The notes beneath the pieces are model-generated. The model was given only the letters and a program-made list of their open reading frames with translations, had not been told where the DNA came from and made no database searches. This document shows positions 43,454-54,051 of a stretch of DNA of 64,000 nt, one piece after another. Origin of the DNA: Knoellia flava TL1 (GTDB taxonomy: Bacteria; Actinomycetota; Actinomycetes; Actinomycetales; Dermatophilaceae); the NCBI RefSeq assembly GCF_000768675.1, contig NZ_AVPI01000021.1, positions 1 to 64,000 on the forward strand, given 5' to 3'. The translations under genes were made by a program, and so were the position numbers. Numbering within the stretch: position 1 is the stretch's first letter; every line of letters begins with the position of its first letter.

Positions 43454-44742
43454 ACCGTCACCGGCTCGAGTCCCTCGTCCTCGGCCTCGGTGCCCTCGCG
43501 CTCCTCTGGTCGGTCGTCAGCGCGAGCGACGAGCTGCTCGAGGCGCTCGGGCAGCACACGGCGGTCATCGTCGCCTTCCTCCTCGCGATCACCGTGGGGG
43601 AGCTCTTCCGCGTCGGTATGCCGTCCGGCCGGATCGCTGCCCCCGTCGCCACCGGCTCGGGCATCGCCCTCGCCGTCCTCGGCCCTGTCTGGGGTCACGA
43701 CGTCTTCGACGTGCCGGCCGGGGTCGTCACCCTCGTCGTCGCGACCGGCCTCGGGCTGGCCCAGGTCCTGCGCGCCGCGATGCGGCGCCCGACGCAGTGG
43801 TACCTCGTCGCCGCCCGCACCGTCGGTGTCGCCATCACCGCGGCGCTCATGCGCGTGGGCTTCATCGACGGCGAAGGGGTGTGGGCCTGGCAGCTCGACA
43901 GCGAGCGCGAGGCCTGGCTCATCGCCGTCGTCATGATGGGCGCCGCGGCCGCCGGCCTGTACGCCGACATCGTCCTCACCGCGCTCGTGCAGTCGGAGCG
44001 GTGGGAGCTGCCCGCCGCGACGACGCTGCGCGACGAGCTCGGCGAGGCGCAGGCGCTCACCGTCGGTGTCATCGCCGCCGGCCCGCTCGTCGCCTTCCTC
44101 GCGCCCGTCATCGGGCTGGCCGCGCTCCCTCTGGGCCTGTTGCCGATGGTCCTCACCTACATCGCCGTGCGGCGCTACGCCGCCAACCGCGCGACCTACC
44201 GGCAGACGATCGCGGCCCTCTCGCGACTCACCGAGGCCGCGGGCTACACGCCCGCAGGGCACGCCTCACGGGTGGCCTCCCGCTCGGTCGCCATCGCGCG
44301 TTCGATGGGGCTGCATGCCGACGCGATCCAGCAGCTCGAGTACGCCGCGCTGCTCCACGACCTCGGACAGGTCGGCCTGCGCTCGCCGATCCCCGACGGC
44401 GCCACCGTCCTCGCCGCGCCGGACGACCAGCGGCGCATCGCGTCCGAGGGGGCGCGCATCGTGCGGCGCACCGAGGTCCTCGACACCGTCGCCGACCTCA
44501 TGGAGCGGCAGACCACGCCCTTCCGCCACGTGCGTGAGTGGGGCGAGGAGGTCCCGCTCGCGAGCCGCATCATCAAGGTCGCCAACGCCTTCGACGACTT
44601 CTCCCACGGCCGCGCCGACGCCCCCTCCGTCGAGGCCGCACTCGAGCGGATCCACCTCGGGCTCGGCTACGAGTACGACCCCGAGGTCGTCGAGGCACTC
44701 ATCCGCACGATCCCCGCGCCGAGCGCGCTCACCCTGCGCTAG
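43450..44742 (+). CDS. Membrane HD-domain phosphohydrolase-like protein 2
   Basis: 430 aa with about six or more membrane helices over residues 1-235 and an HD domain (GHASRVASRSVAIARSMGL, YAALLHDLGQVGL). It keeps a KVANAFDDFSHGR segment reminiscent of HD-GYP proteins but no GYP. It is a paralogue of the preceding gene by architecture. The pair probably works as a unit, possibly cyclic-nucleotide turnover; the substrate is unknown. Terminated by the 14-bp stem at 44782. Confidence 0.75.
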   Translation: MNRHRLESLVLGLGALALLWSVVSASDELLEALGQHTAVIVAFLLAITVGELFRVGMPSGRIAAPVATGSGIALAVLGPVWGHDVFDVPAGVVTLVVATGLGLAQVLRAAMRRPTQWYLVAARTVGVAITAALMRVGFIDGEGVWAWQLDSEREAWLIAVVMMGAAAAGLYADIVLTALVQSERWELPAATTLRDELGEAQALTVGVIAAGPLVAFLAPVIGLAALPLGLLPMVLTYIAVRRYAANRATYRQTIAALSRLTEAAGYTPAGHASRVASRSVAIARSMGLHADAIQQLEYAALLHDLGQVGLRSPIPDGATVLAAPDDQRRIASEGARIVRRTEVLDTVADLMERQTTPFRHVREWGEEVPLASRIIKVANAFDDFSHGRADAPSVEAALERIHLGLGYEYDPEVVEALIRTIPAPSALTLR

Positions 44743-44781
44743 GGGACGGCACCGTCGGGGACGGGCGGACGGCATACGAGA

Positions 44782-44810
44782 GGGCCCCGGCGCGCGGCGC
44801 GCCGGGGCCC
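44782..44810. terminator. G+C-rich bidirectional terminator (HD gene / sodN)
   Basis: GGGCCCCGGCGCGC pairs with GCGCGCCGGGGCCC (14 bp) around a single G, i.e. a tight hairpin between convergent genes. A dispersed-repeat copy (44769-44777) sits just before it. Confidence 0.85.
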
Positions 44811-44833
44811 TTCGTTCGTGCTGCGGAGGGGCG

Positions 44834-45235
44834 TCAGCCCTTCTTGGTCTCCTTGAAGATCGCGTCGATCTCGTCGATCTTCGCGAGCAGCTCGTCGGCC
44901 TTGCCGGCGTCGAGCTCACCCTTGGTGCCCGAGGCGCCCGCAAGCTTGGTCGCCTCGTTGATGAGGGTGTGCAGGTTGGGGAACTTCTCGAAGTGCGGCG
45001 GCTTGAAGTAGTCGGTCCACAGCACCCACAGGTGGTGCTTGACGAGCTCCGAGCGCTGCTCCTTGATGAGGATGGCGCGGGTCCGGAAGTCCGGGTCGTC
45101 GTTGTCCGCCACCTTGGCGATGATCGCCTTGATCGACTCCGCCTCGATGCGGGCCTGGGCGGGGTCGTAGACGCCGCAGGGCAGGTCGCAGTGGGCGCTG
45201 ACGTCGGTGACGCTGAAGAGTGCGGGGAAGCGCAT
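44834..45235 (-). CDS. sodN: Nickel-containing superoxide dismutase
   Basis: 133-aa precursor. A 14-residue propeptide (MRFPALFSVTDVSA) precedes the nickel hook HCDLPCGVY, whose His1, Cys2 and Cys6 bind Ni after cleavage. The rest is the helical bundle of NiSOD (AESIKAIIAKVADN, LWVLWTDYFKPPHF). AAAGGGA precedes the ATG. The maturation protease sodX is directly upstream on the same strand. Confidence 0.95.
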   Translation of the reverse strand: MRFPALFSVTDVSAHCDLPCGVYDPAQARIEAESIKAIIAKVADNDDPDFRTRAILIKEQRSELVKHHLWVLWTDYFKPPHFEKFPNLHTLINEATKLAGASGTKGELDAGKADELLAKIDEIDAIFKETKKG

Positions 45236-45296
45236 GAACGGTCCCTTTCGTTGGGCGGGTGTTCGGCCACTTCCCAACCTACAACGCGGTGCTCAC

Positions 45297-45662
45297 CTAT
45301 CGAGCGGGCGTATGCCGTCCGCCCACCCGGCGCGGTCGCGGGCGCAGCCGTGCGCGCACCACCGCGACGACGTCTTCTTCGGCGATCGAGCCGACGTCGA
45401 AGGACGTCACCCCCTCGCGCGGGTTGTCGGAGTCGAGCCACCACCGGGTCGGATCGCCGGGGTCGGTGCCCGTCACGCGCTTGACCGACAGCGGGCGCGG
45501 GCGGCCCCAGGAGTCGTTGGGCAGGCGCACGACCGCGACGTCCCCGGCCTCCACGCGGGCACCCCACAGGGCCAGGAGGACGTCACCCTCGTGGAGCGTC
45601 GGCTCCATCGACCGGCCGCTCACCCGCACGAGGCGGGGGCGGGGGAGGCGCGGTCGGGACAC
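45297..45662 (-). CDS. sodX: NiSOD maturation protease SodX (S26-like)
   Basis: 121 aa. SGRSMEPTLHEGDVLL carries the catalytic Ser and PLSVKRVTG the Lys of a signal-peptidase-type dyad. It removes the SodN propeptide to expose His1. It has no clear membrane anchor. The start is GTG 45662 with CACAAT six bases upstream and no Shine-Dalgarno (leaderless). Here the protease gene precedes sodN; in Streptomyces it follows. Confidence 0.88.
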   Translation of the reverse strand: MSRPRLPRPRLVRVSGRSMEPTLHEGDVLLALWGARVEAGDVAVVRLPNDSWGRPRPLSVKRVTGTDPGDPTRWWLDSDNPREGVTSFDVGSIAEEDVVAVVRARLRPRPRRVGGRHTPAR

Positions 45663-45837
45663 GCGCCGATTGTGGCACTGCACACGCGGCAAGCCGCTGT
45701 CGCGGTGCCGGGGACCGTGCGAGGATGAGCGGGCGCGGCACACCTCCCGCCCCTCGCCGTCCCGCACCTGGGACGTGGTTCGACCCGCCGGCCCCGCGCC
45801 GGTCGTGGCACCTGTTCCGAATGTTGGGAGTTCCCTC

Positions 45838-47001
<1,164 letters not shown>

Positions 47002-47030
47002 GGGTGCCCGCGGCGGTCCGCTGCCGCTGC

Positions 47031-47915
47031 TCAGGCGCTGACGGCGTCCGCGATGCTGCGGACGCCGTCGGCGTCGATGCCGCAGCACCCGCCGACGAGC
47101 GAGGCGCCGCTGTCGCGCCATCCCTGCACCGTCGCCGCGGGAAAGGTCGACGTGCCGTCGGCGGTCCAGGCCTTGATGCGGGCGTCGTAGGTCGCGCCGG
47201 CGTTCGGATAGACGACGAAGGGCACGCTCGCGCTCGCCGACTCGAGGAGGGCGTCGACGTGCTGCGGCGCTGTGCAGTTCACGCCCACGGCGACGGCGCT
47301 CGGGCCGACGACGGTGGCCGCCTCGGCGAAGGGTGCGCCGCCGGTGACGCGCGCGCCCTCGGTCGCCGAGAACGAGACCCAGTAGGGCAGCTCAGGTGCC
47401 AGCTCCTCGAGGAGCTCGACCACCACCTCGGCCTCGAGGACTTCGGGGATCGTCTCGACGGCGACGACATCCGGCTCCGCGGCGACGAGTCGCTCGAGAC
47501 GCCGCCCGTGGAAGTCGCGCAGCCGCGCACGGCTCACGTCGGGGTAGCCGGTGTACTCCGAGCCGTCGGCGAGGTGCGCGCCCCACGGCCCGACCGACGC
47601 AGCCACGAGCGCGCGGTCGCCGGCGGCCTCGCGGGCCAGATGCACCGAGGCGTCGAGGTCGGCGTCGCACTGCACGTCGGTGAGGCCGGCGGCGCGGTAG
47701 CCGGCGTGGCTCGCCTGGTAGGAGGCGGTGATGACGACCTGCGCCCCGGCATCGACGAAGCCTCGGTGCGCGGCGACGATCTCGTCAGGTGCCTCGCGCA
47801 GGAGCCGGGCCGACCAGAGCAGGCCGGAGAGGTCGTGTCCCCGCGCCTCGAGAGCGGTCGAAAGGCCACCGTCGAGGACGAGGGGACCGACGGCGAGCTG
47901 CTCGACGATGGTCAT
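47031..47915 (-). CDS. mmuM: Homocysteine S-methyltransferase
   Basis: 294 aa. LVLDGGLSTALEARG at the N-terminus, GVNCTAPQH (first zinc cysteine) and GGCCGI (the Cys pair) define the methionine-synthase-like zinc methyltransferase that uses S-methylmethionine or SAM. ATG 47915 has GACGAT six bases upstream; GTG 47921 is an alternative start. Confidence 0.9.
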   Translation of the reverse strand: MTIVEQLAVGPLVLDGGLSTALEARGHDLSGLLWSARLLREAPDEIVAAHRGFVDAGAQVVITASYQASHAGYRAAGLTDVQCDADLDASVHLAREAAGDRALVAASVGPWGAHLADGSEYTGYPDVSRARLRDFHGRRLERLVAAEPDVVAVETIPEVLEAEVVVELLEELAPELPYWVSFSATEGARVTGGAPFAEAATVVGPSAVAVGVNCTAPQHVDALLESASASVPFVVYPNAGATYDARIKAWTADGTSTFPAATVQGWRDSGASLVGGCCGIDADGVRSIADAVSA

Positions 47916-47964
47916 CGCCACATCGTCTCACCAGTGGCAGGAGCGTCTGGATAGGGTCGAGCCC

Positions 47965-48933
47965 ATGCTCGCCGCCTACGCCGTGTCGCAGTCCTCCGAC
48001 GACCCTCTGTCCGGTCTCGAGGTGGGGGAGCGCCCCGACCCCGAGCCCCGCGAGGGATGGACCGTCGTCGACCTGAGGACGAGCGCCCTCAACCACCATG
48101 ACGTGTGGTCGCTGCGCGGCGTCGGACTGCCGGCAGACCGGCTGCCGATGGTGCTCGGGTGCGATGGCGCAGGGACCGACGAGGACGGCAACGAGGTGCT
48201 CGTCCACGCGGTCGTGCCCTCCGACGGGTGGCGCGGCGACGAGACGCTCGACCCTCGCCGCACGCTCCTCTCCGAGCTGCACGACGGCACCCTCGCCACC
48301 AAGGTCGCCGTCCCGCGCGCCAACCTCGTGCCCAAGCCCGCCGAGCTGAGCTGGGAACAGGCCGCGTGCCTCCCGACCGCATGGCTCACGGCATACCGGA
48401 TGCTCTTCACGAACGCGGGGGTGCAGCCCGGCGCGACGGTCCTCGTCCAGGGAGCGGCCGGCGGCGTCGCGACCGCGCTCGTCCAGCTCGGCGCCGCTGC
48501 CGGACTGCGCATGTGGGTGACGAGCCGTGACGGCGCCAAGGGCGAGCAGGCGGTCGCGCTCGGCGCAGACCGCGCGTTCGGCTCGGGGGAGCGGCTGCCC
48601 GACCGCGTCGACGCCGTCATGGAGACCGTCGGCGCCGCGACGTGGTCGCACTCGGTCAACTCGCTGCGTCCCGGCGGGACGATCGTCATCTCGGGTGCGA
48701 CGTCGGGCGACGCCCCGGCCAAGGCCGAGCTGACGAAGATCTTCTTCAAGCAGCTGCGCGTCGTCGGCTCGACGATGGGCACCCGCGACGAGCTCGAGCG
48801 GCTCGCCGCGTTCGTCGTCGCCAGCGGCATCGAGCCGCTCGTCGACTCGGTGATGCCGCTGGCGGACGCGCGCGAGGGCTTCGCTCGCATGGTCGAGGGT
48901 CAGGTGACCGGCAAGGTCGTCTTCACGAGCTGA
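47965..48933 (+). CDS. MDR-family zinc-less reductase (quinone oxidoreductase-like)
   Basis: 322 aa. ALNHHDVWSLRG and LGCDGAGTD from the N-terminal GroES domain, then the NADPH-binding VLVQGAAGGVATALVQLGAA. The cysteines of zinc alcohol dehydrogenases are absent, as in quinone/enoyl reductases. TAGGGT is seven bases before the ATG (leaderless). Confidence 0.85.
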   Translation: MLAAYAVSQSSDDPLSGLEVGERPDPEPREGWTVVDLRTSALNHHDVWSLRGVGLPADRLPMVLGCDGAGTDEDGNEVLVHAVVPSDGWRGDETLDPRRTLLSELHDGTLATKVAVPRANLVPKPAELSWEQAACLPTAWLTAYRMLFTNAGVQPGATVLVQGAAGGVATALVQLGAAAGLRMWVTSRDGAKGEQAVALGADRAFGSGERLPDRVDAVMETVGAATWSHSVNSLRPGGTIVISGATSGDAPAKAELTKIFFKQLRVVGSTMGTRDELERLAAFVVASGIEPLVDSVMPLADAREGFARMVEGQVTGKVVFTS

Positions 48934-48951
48934 GCCGGTGCCCGGGCGGGC

Positions 48952-49644
48952 TCAGATCTGCAGCCACTCGTTCCAGCCGTTGTGCAGGACGAGCCAGGCG
49001 ATGAGCCCGTAGCCGGCCTGTCCCGGGTGGTGACCGTCGCGGCTCGCCGCGAGCTCTGCGCGCCACTGGTCGTGGCCGAGGAGCGGCCGGTAGCAGTCGA
49101 CGAACGGCACCGAGCGCCGCGAGCACACGTCGGCCTGCGCCTCGACGAGGATCGCCAGCTTCTCGTTGAAGGCCGGGTCGCTGCTCGGCGGCGGGCTCAC
49201 GACGAACGTCGAGACGCCGTTGCTCGCCGCCTCGTCGAGGATGTTGGCGAGGTTGAGACGGTGGCGCGCGAGGGTCACGCCGGCGGCGATGTCGTTGGCG
49301 CCGACCGAGACGACGAGGCGGCGCTCGCCCCGGTCCTTCCAGCGCGGCGGGCACTCGGTGTGCCAGCGTGTGAGGACGTCGCCGCTCGTCTGTCCGCGGA
49401 CGCCGAGGTTGTATGCCGTGAGCTCGAGGTCGGGGTGCGACGTGCGTCCCACGACCCGCGTCACCCAGCCCTGACCCTTGGGGTCGCCGACACCGGCGAC
49501 CATCGAGGCACCCATGAAGACGACGGCGACGTCGCGCGGGCCCTCGCTGGGGACGCTGAAGGCTGCGCTCGGGCGGAACTCGAGGTCGGAGCCGTCACCC
49601 TCCTCGGGGGCCGTCTGGCCGGGGGCGGTGTGGTCGTTGCTCAT
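48952..49644 (-). CDS. SGNH/GDSL-type hydrolase
   Basis: 230 aa. Block I is MGASMVAGVGDP (GDS replaced by GAS, Ser kept), block II Gly in LGVRGQTSG, block III VSVGANDI, block V DGHHPGQAGY with Asp and His. The N-terminus is an acidic linker with no signal peptide, so it is probably cytoplasmic. It follows DUF6104 on the same strand within 4 bp. Confidence 0.85.
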   Translation of the reverse strand: MSNDHTAPGQTAPEEGDGSDLEFRPSAAFSVPSEGPRDVAVVFMGASMVAGVGDPKGQGWVTRVVGRTSHPDLELTAYNLGVRGQTSGDVLTRWHTECPPRWKDRGERRLVVSVGANDIAAGVTLARHRLNLANILDEAASNGVSTFVVSPPPSSDPAFNEKLAILVEAQADVCSRRSVPFVDCYRPLLGHDQWRAELAASRDGHHPGQAGYGLIAWLVLHNGWNEWLQI

Positions 49645-49647
49645 CGG

Positions 49648-49824
49648 TCACTCGTCCTCGTCGTCGAGCCGGGCCAGCCAGGTCGCGAGCCGTTCGACGG
49701 GGGTCTCGAAGTCGGGGTTGAGGTCGACGAAGGTCCGCAGCTGCTCGGCGAGCCAGGCGAACGTGACCTCCTCGTCGCCTCGCCGCGTCTCGAGCTCCTC
49801 GATCCCTCGGTCGGTGAAGTACAC
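49648..49824 (-). CDS. DUF6104 small protein
   Basis: 58 aa from GTG 49824: (V)YFTDRGIEELETRRGDEEV, then VTFAWLAEQLRTFVDLNPDFETPVERLATWLARLDDEDE. It is a conserved actinobacterial small acidic protein near kgd. TAGGGT lies six bases upstream and there is no Shine-Dalgarno. It was too short for default gene calling. Confidence 0.85.
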   Translation of the reverse strand: MYFTDRGIEELETRRGDEEVTFAWLAEQLRTFVDLNPDFETPVERLATWLARLDDEDE

Positions 49825-49843
49825 GTCGAAACCCTAACGCGCA

Positions 49844-49877
49844 GCAGCGGCCCCGTCCGTGAGGACGGGGCCGCTGC
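49844..49877 (-). terminator. 15-bp stem-loop after kgd
   Basis: GCAGCGGCCCCGTCC pairs with GGACGGGGCCGCTGC around GTGA, 20 bp downstream of the minus-strand kgd stop. Confidence 0.85.
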
Positions 49878-49897
49878 GGGCGTGCTGTGTCAGACGG

Positions 49898-52800
49898 TCA
49901 GCGGGTGAAGGCCGCCGCCACGAGCTCGGCCTGCTCGGCCTGGTGCTTCTTGGTCGAGCCGGTCGCCGGCGACGCGGACGCCTTGCGCGAGAGCACCCGC
50001 AGCGGGCGCTGGACGCCGAGGTCGGCGAGTGCGGTCGGCAGGTTGAGCGCGAGGAACGGCCAGGCGCCCTGGTTCTGCGGTTCGTCCTGCACGACGACGA
50101 GCTCGGCCTCGGGGTACTTCTCGAGCTCGGTCGCGAGCTCCTGCGCGGGCAGCGGGTAGTACTGCTCGAGCCGCAGGATGGCTGTGCGGGTGTCGCCGCG
50201 CTTGGTGCGCTCGGCCTCGAGCTCGTGGACGGCCTTGCCGGCGGCGAGGAGCACCCGGTCGACGTTGCCGCTCGTCGCACCCTCGCGGTCGGGCAGGACC
50301 GGACGGAAGCCGCCGGTCGTGAAGTCCTCCGGCATGCTCGACGCGGCCTTGAGGCGCAGCATCGACTTCGGCGTGAAGACGATGAGCGGGCGGCGAGGAC
50401 GCGCGTAGGCCTGGCGGCGCAGCAGGTGGAAGTACGACGCGGGGGTCGACGGGTAGGCCACCGTCATGTTGTCCTCGGCGCACATCTGCAGGAAGCGCTC
50501 GATGCGGGCCGACGAGTGGTCCGGACCCTGCCCCTCGTAGCCGTGGGGGAGGAGCAGGACGACCGAGCTGCGCTGGCCCCACTTCTGCTCCGAGCTGCTG
50601 ATGAACTCGTCGACGATCGTCTGCGCCCCGTTGAAGAAGTCGCCGAACTGCGCCTCCCACAGCACGAGCGCGTCGGGGCGCTCGACGGAGTAGCCGTACT
50701 CGAAGCCCATCGCCGCGAACTCGGAGAGCAGCGAGTCGTAGACCCAGAAGCGGCCCTGGCCCTCGCCGAGGTAGAGCAGCGGCGTCCACTCGAGCGCGGT
50801 GTTCTTGTCGATGAGGACGGCGTGGCGCTGGACGAAGGTGCCACGGCGGCTGTCCTGACCGGCGAGGCGGACGGGCGTGCCGTCCTTGAGGAGCGAGCCG
50901 AAGGCGAGCAGCTCTCCGGTGGCCCAGTCGATGCCGCCTTGGCTGATGCTCGCGACCCGCTTCTCGAGCATCTGCTGGAGCTTGGGGTGCACCGTGAAGC
51001 CCTGCGGCGGGTTGGCGAAGACCTCGCCGATCGCCTTGAGCTCCTCGGGCGAGATCGCCGTCTCAGTGGACGAGCCGGTCGTCGCGTCCGCGGTCTGCGC
51101 GGTCGGCGGCTCGAGGCCGGTGTGACCCTCGACGTCGGTGCCGGTGTAGCTGTCGTCGGCGGCCTTGGCGGCCTGCGCCTCGCTCTCCTTGAGCGCCTCC
51201 TTTGTCTCGACGAAAACCCGCTCGAGCTGCTGCTGGTAGTCGCGCAGCGCGGCCTCGGCGTCCTCGACCGTGATGTCGCCACGGCCGATGAGGGACTCGG
51301 TGTAGAGCTTGCGGACGCTGCGCTTGGCCTCGATGAGGTTGTACATGAGCGGCTGCGTCATCGACGGGTCGTCGCCCTCGTTGTGGCCGCGGCGGCGGTA
51401 GCAGACCATGTCGATGACGACGTCCTTGGCGAACTCCTTGCGGAACTCGTAGGCGAGCTCGGCGACGCGGACGCAGGCCTCGGGGTCGTCTCCGTTGACG
51501 TGGAAGATCGGCGCCTGGATCATCCGGGCGACGTCGGTGGAGTAGGTCGACGAGCGGGACGAGCTCGGCGACGTCGTGAAGCCGACCTGGTTGTTGATGA
51601 CGACGTGCACGGTGCCGCCGGTGCGGTAGCCACGCAGCTGCGAGAGGTTGAGCGTCTCGGCGACGACGCCCTGGCCCGCGAACGCCGCGTCACCGTGGAG
51701 GAGGACGGGCAGGACGGTGAAGTCCTCGCCGGCGAGGTCGAGGCGGTCCTGCTTGGCCCGGACGATGCCCTCGAGCACGGGGTTGACGGCCTCGAGGTGC
51801 GAGGGGTTGGCGGCGAGGTAGACCTTCGTCGTCGCGCCTCCCTCGGCGGTGAAGGTGCCCTCGGTGCCGAGGTGGTACTTGACGTCGCCGGAGCCCTGGA
51901 CGGACTTGGGGTCCTGCTTGCCCTCGAACTCGCGGAAGATCTGTCCGTAGGACTTGCCCGCGATGTTGGCGAGGACGTTGAGACGACCCCGGTGCGGCAT
52001 GCCGATGCACACCTCGTCGAGCTCGTCCTCGGCGGCGCGCGACAGGACGCGGTCGAGCAGGGCGATGACGGACTCGCCACCCTCGAGCGAGAAGCGCTTC
52101 TGGCCGACGAACTTCGTCTGGAGGAAGGTCTCGAACGCCTCCGCCGCGTTGAGCTTGCGCAGGATCCGCAGCTGCTCCTCACGGGTCGTCTTGGCGTAGC
52201 CGACCTCGATCTTGGACTGGATCCACTCGCGCTGCTCGGGGTCCTGGATGTGCATGTACTCGACACCGATGCTGCGGCAGTAGCTGTCGCGCAGGATGCC
52301 GAGGATCTTGCGGAGCTTGAGGAAGGGCTCGCCGCCGAAGCCGCCGGTCGCGAAGTAGCGGTCGAGGTCCCACAGCGTGAGGCCGTGGCTCGTGACGTCG
52401 AGGTCCTGGTGGCGACGCTGCTTGTACTCGAGCGGGTCGGTGTCGGCCATGAGGTGGCCGCGCACGCGGTAGGCGTGGATGAGCTCCTGGACGCGCGACA
52501 CCTTGTTGATGTCGTCGTCGTGCGAGGCCGAGATGTCCTGGACCCAGCGCACCGGCTCGTAGGGGATCCGCAGGCTCTCGAAGATCTCGTCGTAGAAGCC
52601 GTTCTCGCCGAGGAGCAGCTGGTGGACGACGCGCAGGAACTCACCGGACTGGGCGCCCTGGATGATGCGGTGGTCGTAGGTGCTCGTCAGCGTGAGGATC
52701 TTGGAGACGGCGTTGCGGTTGAGCGTCTCGTCGCTCGCGCCCTGCCACTCGGCGGGGTAGTCCATCGCGCCGACGCCGATGATCGCGCCCTGACCGGCCA

Positions 52801-53803
52801 TGAGTCGCGGGACCGAGTGGACCGTGCCGATGCCGCCGGGGTTGGTGAGCGAGATCGACGTGCCCTGGAAGTCCTCGACGGTGAGCTTGCCGCCGCGGGC
52901 CTTCTTGACCATCTCCTCGTATGCCGTCCAGAAGTGCGCGAAGTCCATCGTCTCCGCGGCCTTGATGGACGGGACGAGGAGCTGACGGCTGCCGTCGGGC
53001 TTCTCGAGGTCGATGGCGAGGCCGAAGTTCACGTGGGCCGGCGTGATGAGGACCGGCTTGCCCTTGTCGTCGGTGCCGAAGCCGGCGTTCATCGCCGGCA
53101 TCGCGCCGAGGGCCTTGACGACGGCGAAGCCGATGAGGTGGGTGAAGCTCACCTTGCCGCCGCGCGAGCGGGCGAGGTGGTTGTTGATGACGATGCGGTT
53201 GTCGACGAGGAGCTTGGCCGGCACCGCGCGCACCGACGTCGCGGTTGGCACGGAGAGCGAGGCCTCCATGTTGGTGACGACCCGGGCGCTCGCACCGCGG
53301 ATCGGGGAGGTCTCGGGAGCGTTGACCGCACCGTCGCTCTTCTTCGGGGAGGCGTCGCGCGGCGTGGGGGTCTCCGACCGCGTCCCCGCCTCGGGCGGCG
53401 TCTCCGCCTTGGCGGGCGCCACCTTGTCCTCGGCCTTCGGGGCCTCGGCCTTGGGCGTCGCCGCCGTCGGGGCCTCGGCCTTCGGCGTCTCAGCCTTCGG
53501 GGCCTCGGTCTTGGGCGTCTCTGCCTTCGGGGCCGCCTGCGTGGAGGCCTTGGCCTGGGGGGCCACCTGCTTCGGCGCCTCGGCCGTGCCGGACCGGGCC
53601 TCGGGCTTCTGCGCCTTCGGCGCGTCAGCCGCCTTGGCGGCTGCGCCGTTGGCCGCGCTGGGGTCGTAGTCCGCGAAGAACTCCCACCACGCCTTGTCGA
53701 CCGAGTTCTTGTCCTTCTTGTACTGCTCGAAGAGCTCGTCCACCAGCCATTCGTTGGGGCCGAAGGCGGTCAGGGGGTCGCTCGAAGCGGGCTGGTCAGG
53801 CAC
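49898..53803 (-). CDS. kgd: Multifunctional 2-oxoglutarate decarboxylase/dehydrogenase (E2-E1 fusion)
   Basis: About 1301 aa. N-terminal [20 protein letters not shown] is the E1o start. A ~100-residue linker of [11 protein letters not shown]-type repeats follows, then an E2-like acyltransferase domain ending [16 protein letters not shown] without a lipoyl domain. The thiamine-diphosphate E1 follows ([30 protein letters not shown]). It feeds the oxidative TCA branch and is controlled by GarA in relatives. GTG 53803 (VPDQPAS) behind GAAAGAGGCG was chosen over GTG 53845, matching related N-termini. Confidence 0.92.
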   Translation of the reverse strand: MPDQPASSDPLTAFGPNEWLVDELFEQYKKDKNSVDKAWWEFFADYDPSAANGAAAKAADAPKAQKPEARSGTAEAPKQVAPQAKASTQAAPKAETPKTEAPKAETPKAEAPTAATPKAEAPKAEDKVAPAKAETPPEAGTRSETPTPRDASPKKSDGAVNAPETSPIRGASARVVTNMEASLSVPTATSVRAVPAKLLVDNRIVINNHLARSRGGKVSFTHLIGFAVVKALGAMPAMNAGFGTDDKGKPVLITPAHVNFGLAIDLEKPDGSRQLLVPSIKAAETMDFAHFWTAYEEMVKKARGGKLTVEDFQGTSISLTNPGGIGTVHSVPRLMAGQGAIIGVGAMDYPAEWQGASDETLNRNAVSKILTLTSTYDHRIIQGAQSGEFLRVVHQLLLGENGFYDEIFESLRIPYEPVRWVQDISASHDDDINKVSRVQELIHAYRVRGHLMADTDPLEYKQRRHQDLDVTSHGLTLWDLDRYFATGGFGGEPFLKLRKILGILRDSYCRSIGVEYMHIQDPEQREWIQSKIEVGYAKTTREEQLRILRKLNAAEAFETFLQTKFVGQKRFSLEGGESVIALLDRVLSRAAEDELDEVCIGMPHRGRLNVLANIAGKSYGQIFREFEGKQDPKSVQGSGDVKYHLGTEGTFTAEGGATTKVYLAANPSHLEAVNPVLEGIVRAKQDRLDLAGEDFTVLPVLLHGDAAFAGQGVVAETLNLSQLRGYRTGGTVHVVINNQVGFTTSPSSSRSSTYSTDVARMIQAPIFHVNGDDPEACVRVAELAYEFRKEFAKDVVIDMVCYRRRGHNEGDDPSMTQPLMYNLIEAKRSVRKLYTESLIGRGDITVEDAEAALRDYQQQLERVFVETKEALKESEAQAAKAADDSYTGTDVEGHTGLEPPTAQTADATTGSSTETAISPEELKAIGEVFANPPQGFTVHPKLQQMLEKRVASISQGGIDWATGELLAFGSLLKDGTPVRLAGQDSRRGTFVQRHAVLIDKNTALEWTPLLYLGEGQGRFWVYDSLLSEFAAMGFEYGYSVERPDALVLWEAQFGDFFNGAQTIVDEFISSSEQKWGQRSSVVLLLPHGYEGQGPDHSSARIERFLQMCAEDNMTVAYPSTPASYFHLLRRQAYARPRRPLIVFTPKSMLRLKAASSMPEDFTTGGFRPVLPDREGATSGNVDRVLLAAGKAVHELEAERTKRGDTRTAILRLEQYYPLPAQELATELEKYPEAELVVVQDEPQNQGAWPFLALNLPTALADLGVQRPLRVLSRKASASPATGSTKKHQAEQAELVAAAFTR

Positions 53804-53940
53804 GGCGTATACGCCTCTTTCTGCGGTGTCGACATCGACGTTCACGTGTCCGCCCAGCCTATCTCTCCACCGCTGCCGTGCGAGCGAGGGTCCACCGCCG
53901 CCGCGGACCCGTCACCGGAGGGCCCCGACGGCGAGAACGA

Positions 53941-53977
53941 GCCGGTATGCCGGGTGGCTCGCACCCGGCATACCGGC
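53941..53977. terminator. Perfect hairpin made from two dispersed-repeat cores
   Basis: GCCGGTATGCCGGGTG (53941-53956) and its exact complement (53962-53977) flank GCTCG, a 16-bp stem with TATGCCG in each arm. It lies in the 250-bp gap between the ABC exporter's end and kgd, both on the minus strand, and probably ends the exporter transcript. Confidence 0.75.
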
Positions 53978-54051
53978 CCTGTCGCTTCCGTACCCCACCG
54001 CGGGGGGAGCCGGCCCCTGAACCCGGCCCACGCACCCGCGGTGGGGAGGTC

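Noticed and set aside
53340-53640. Repeat array as CRISPR
   Set aside because: These are in-frame codon repeats of the Kgd linker with no spacers; no CRISPR-like array or cas gene is in the window.
53803-53845. GTG 53845 as the start of kgd
   Set aside because: The extra 14 residues ([14 protein letters not shown]) do not resemble related N-termini and the GTG at 53803 has a better ribosome binding site.
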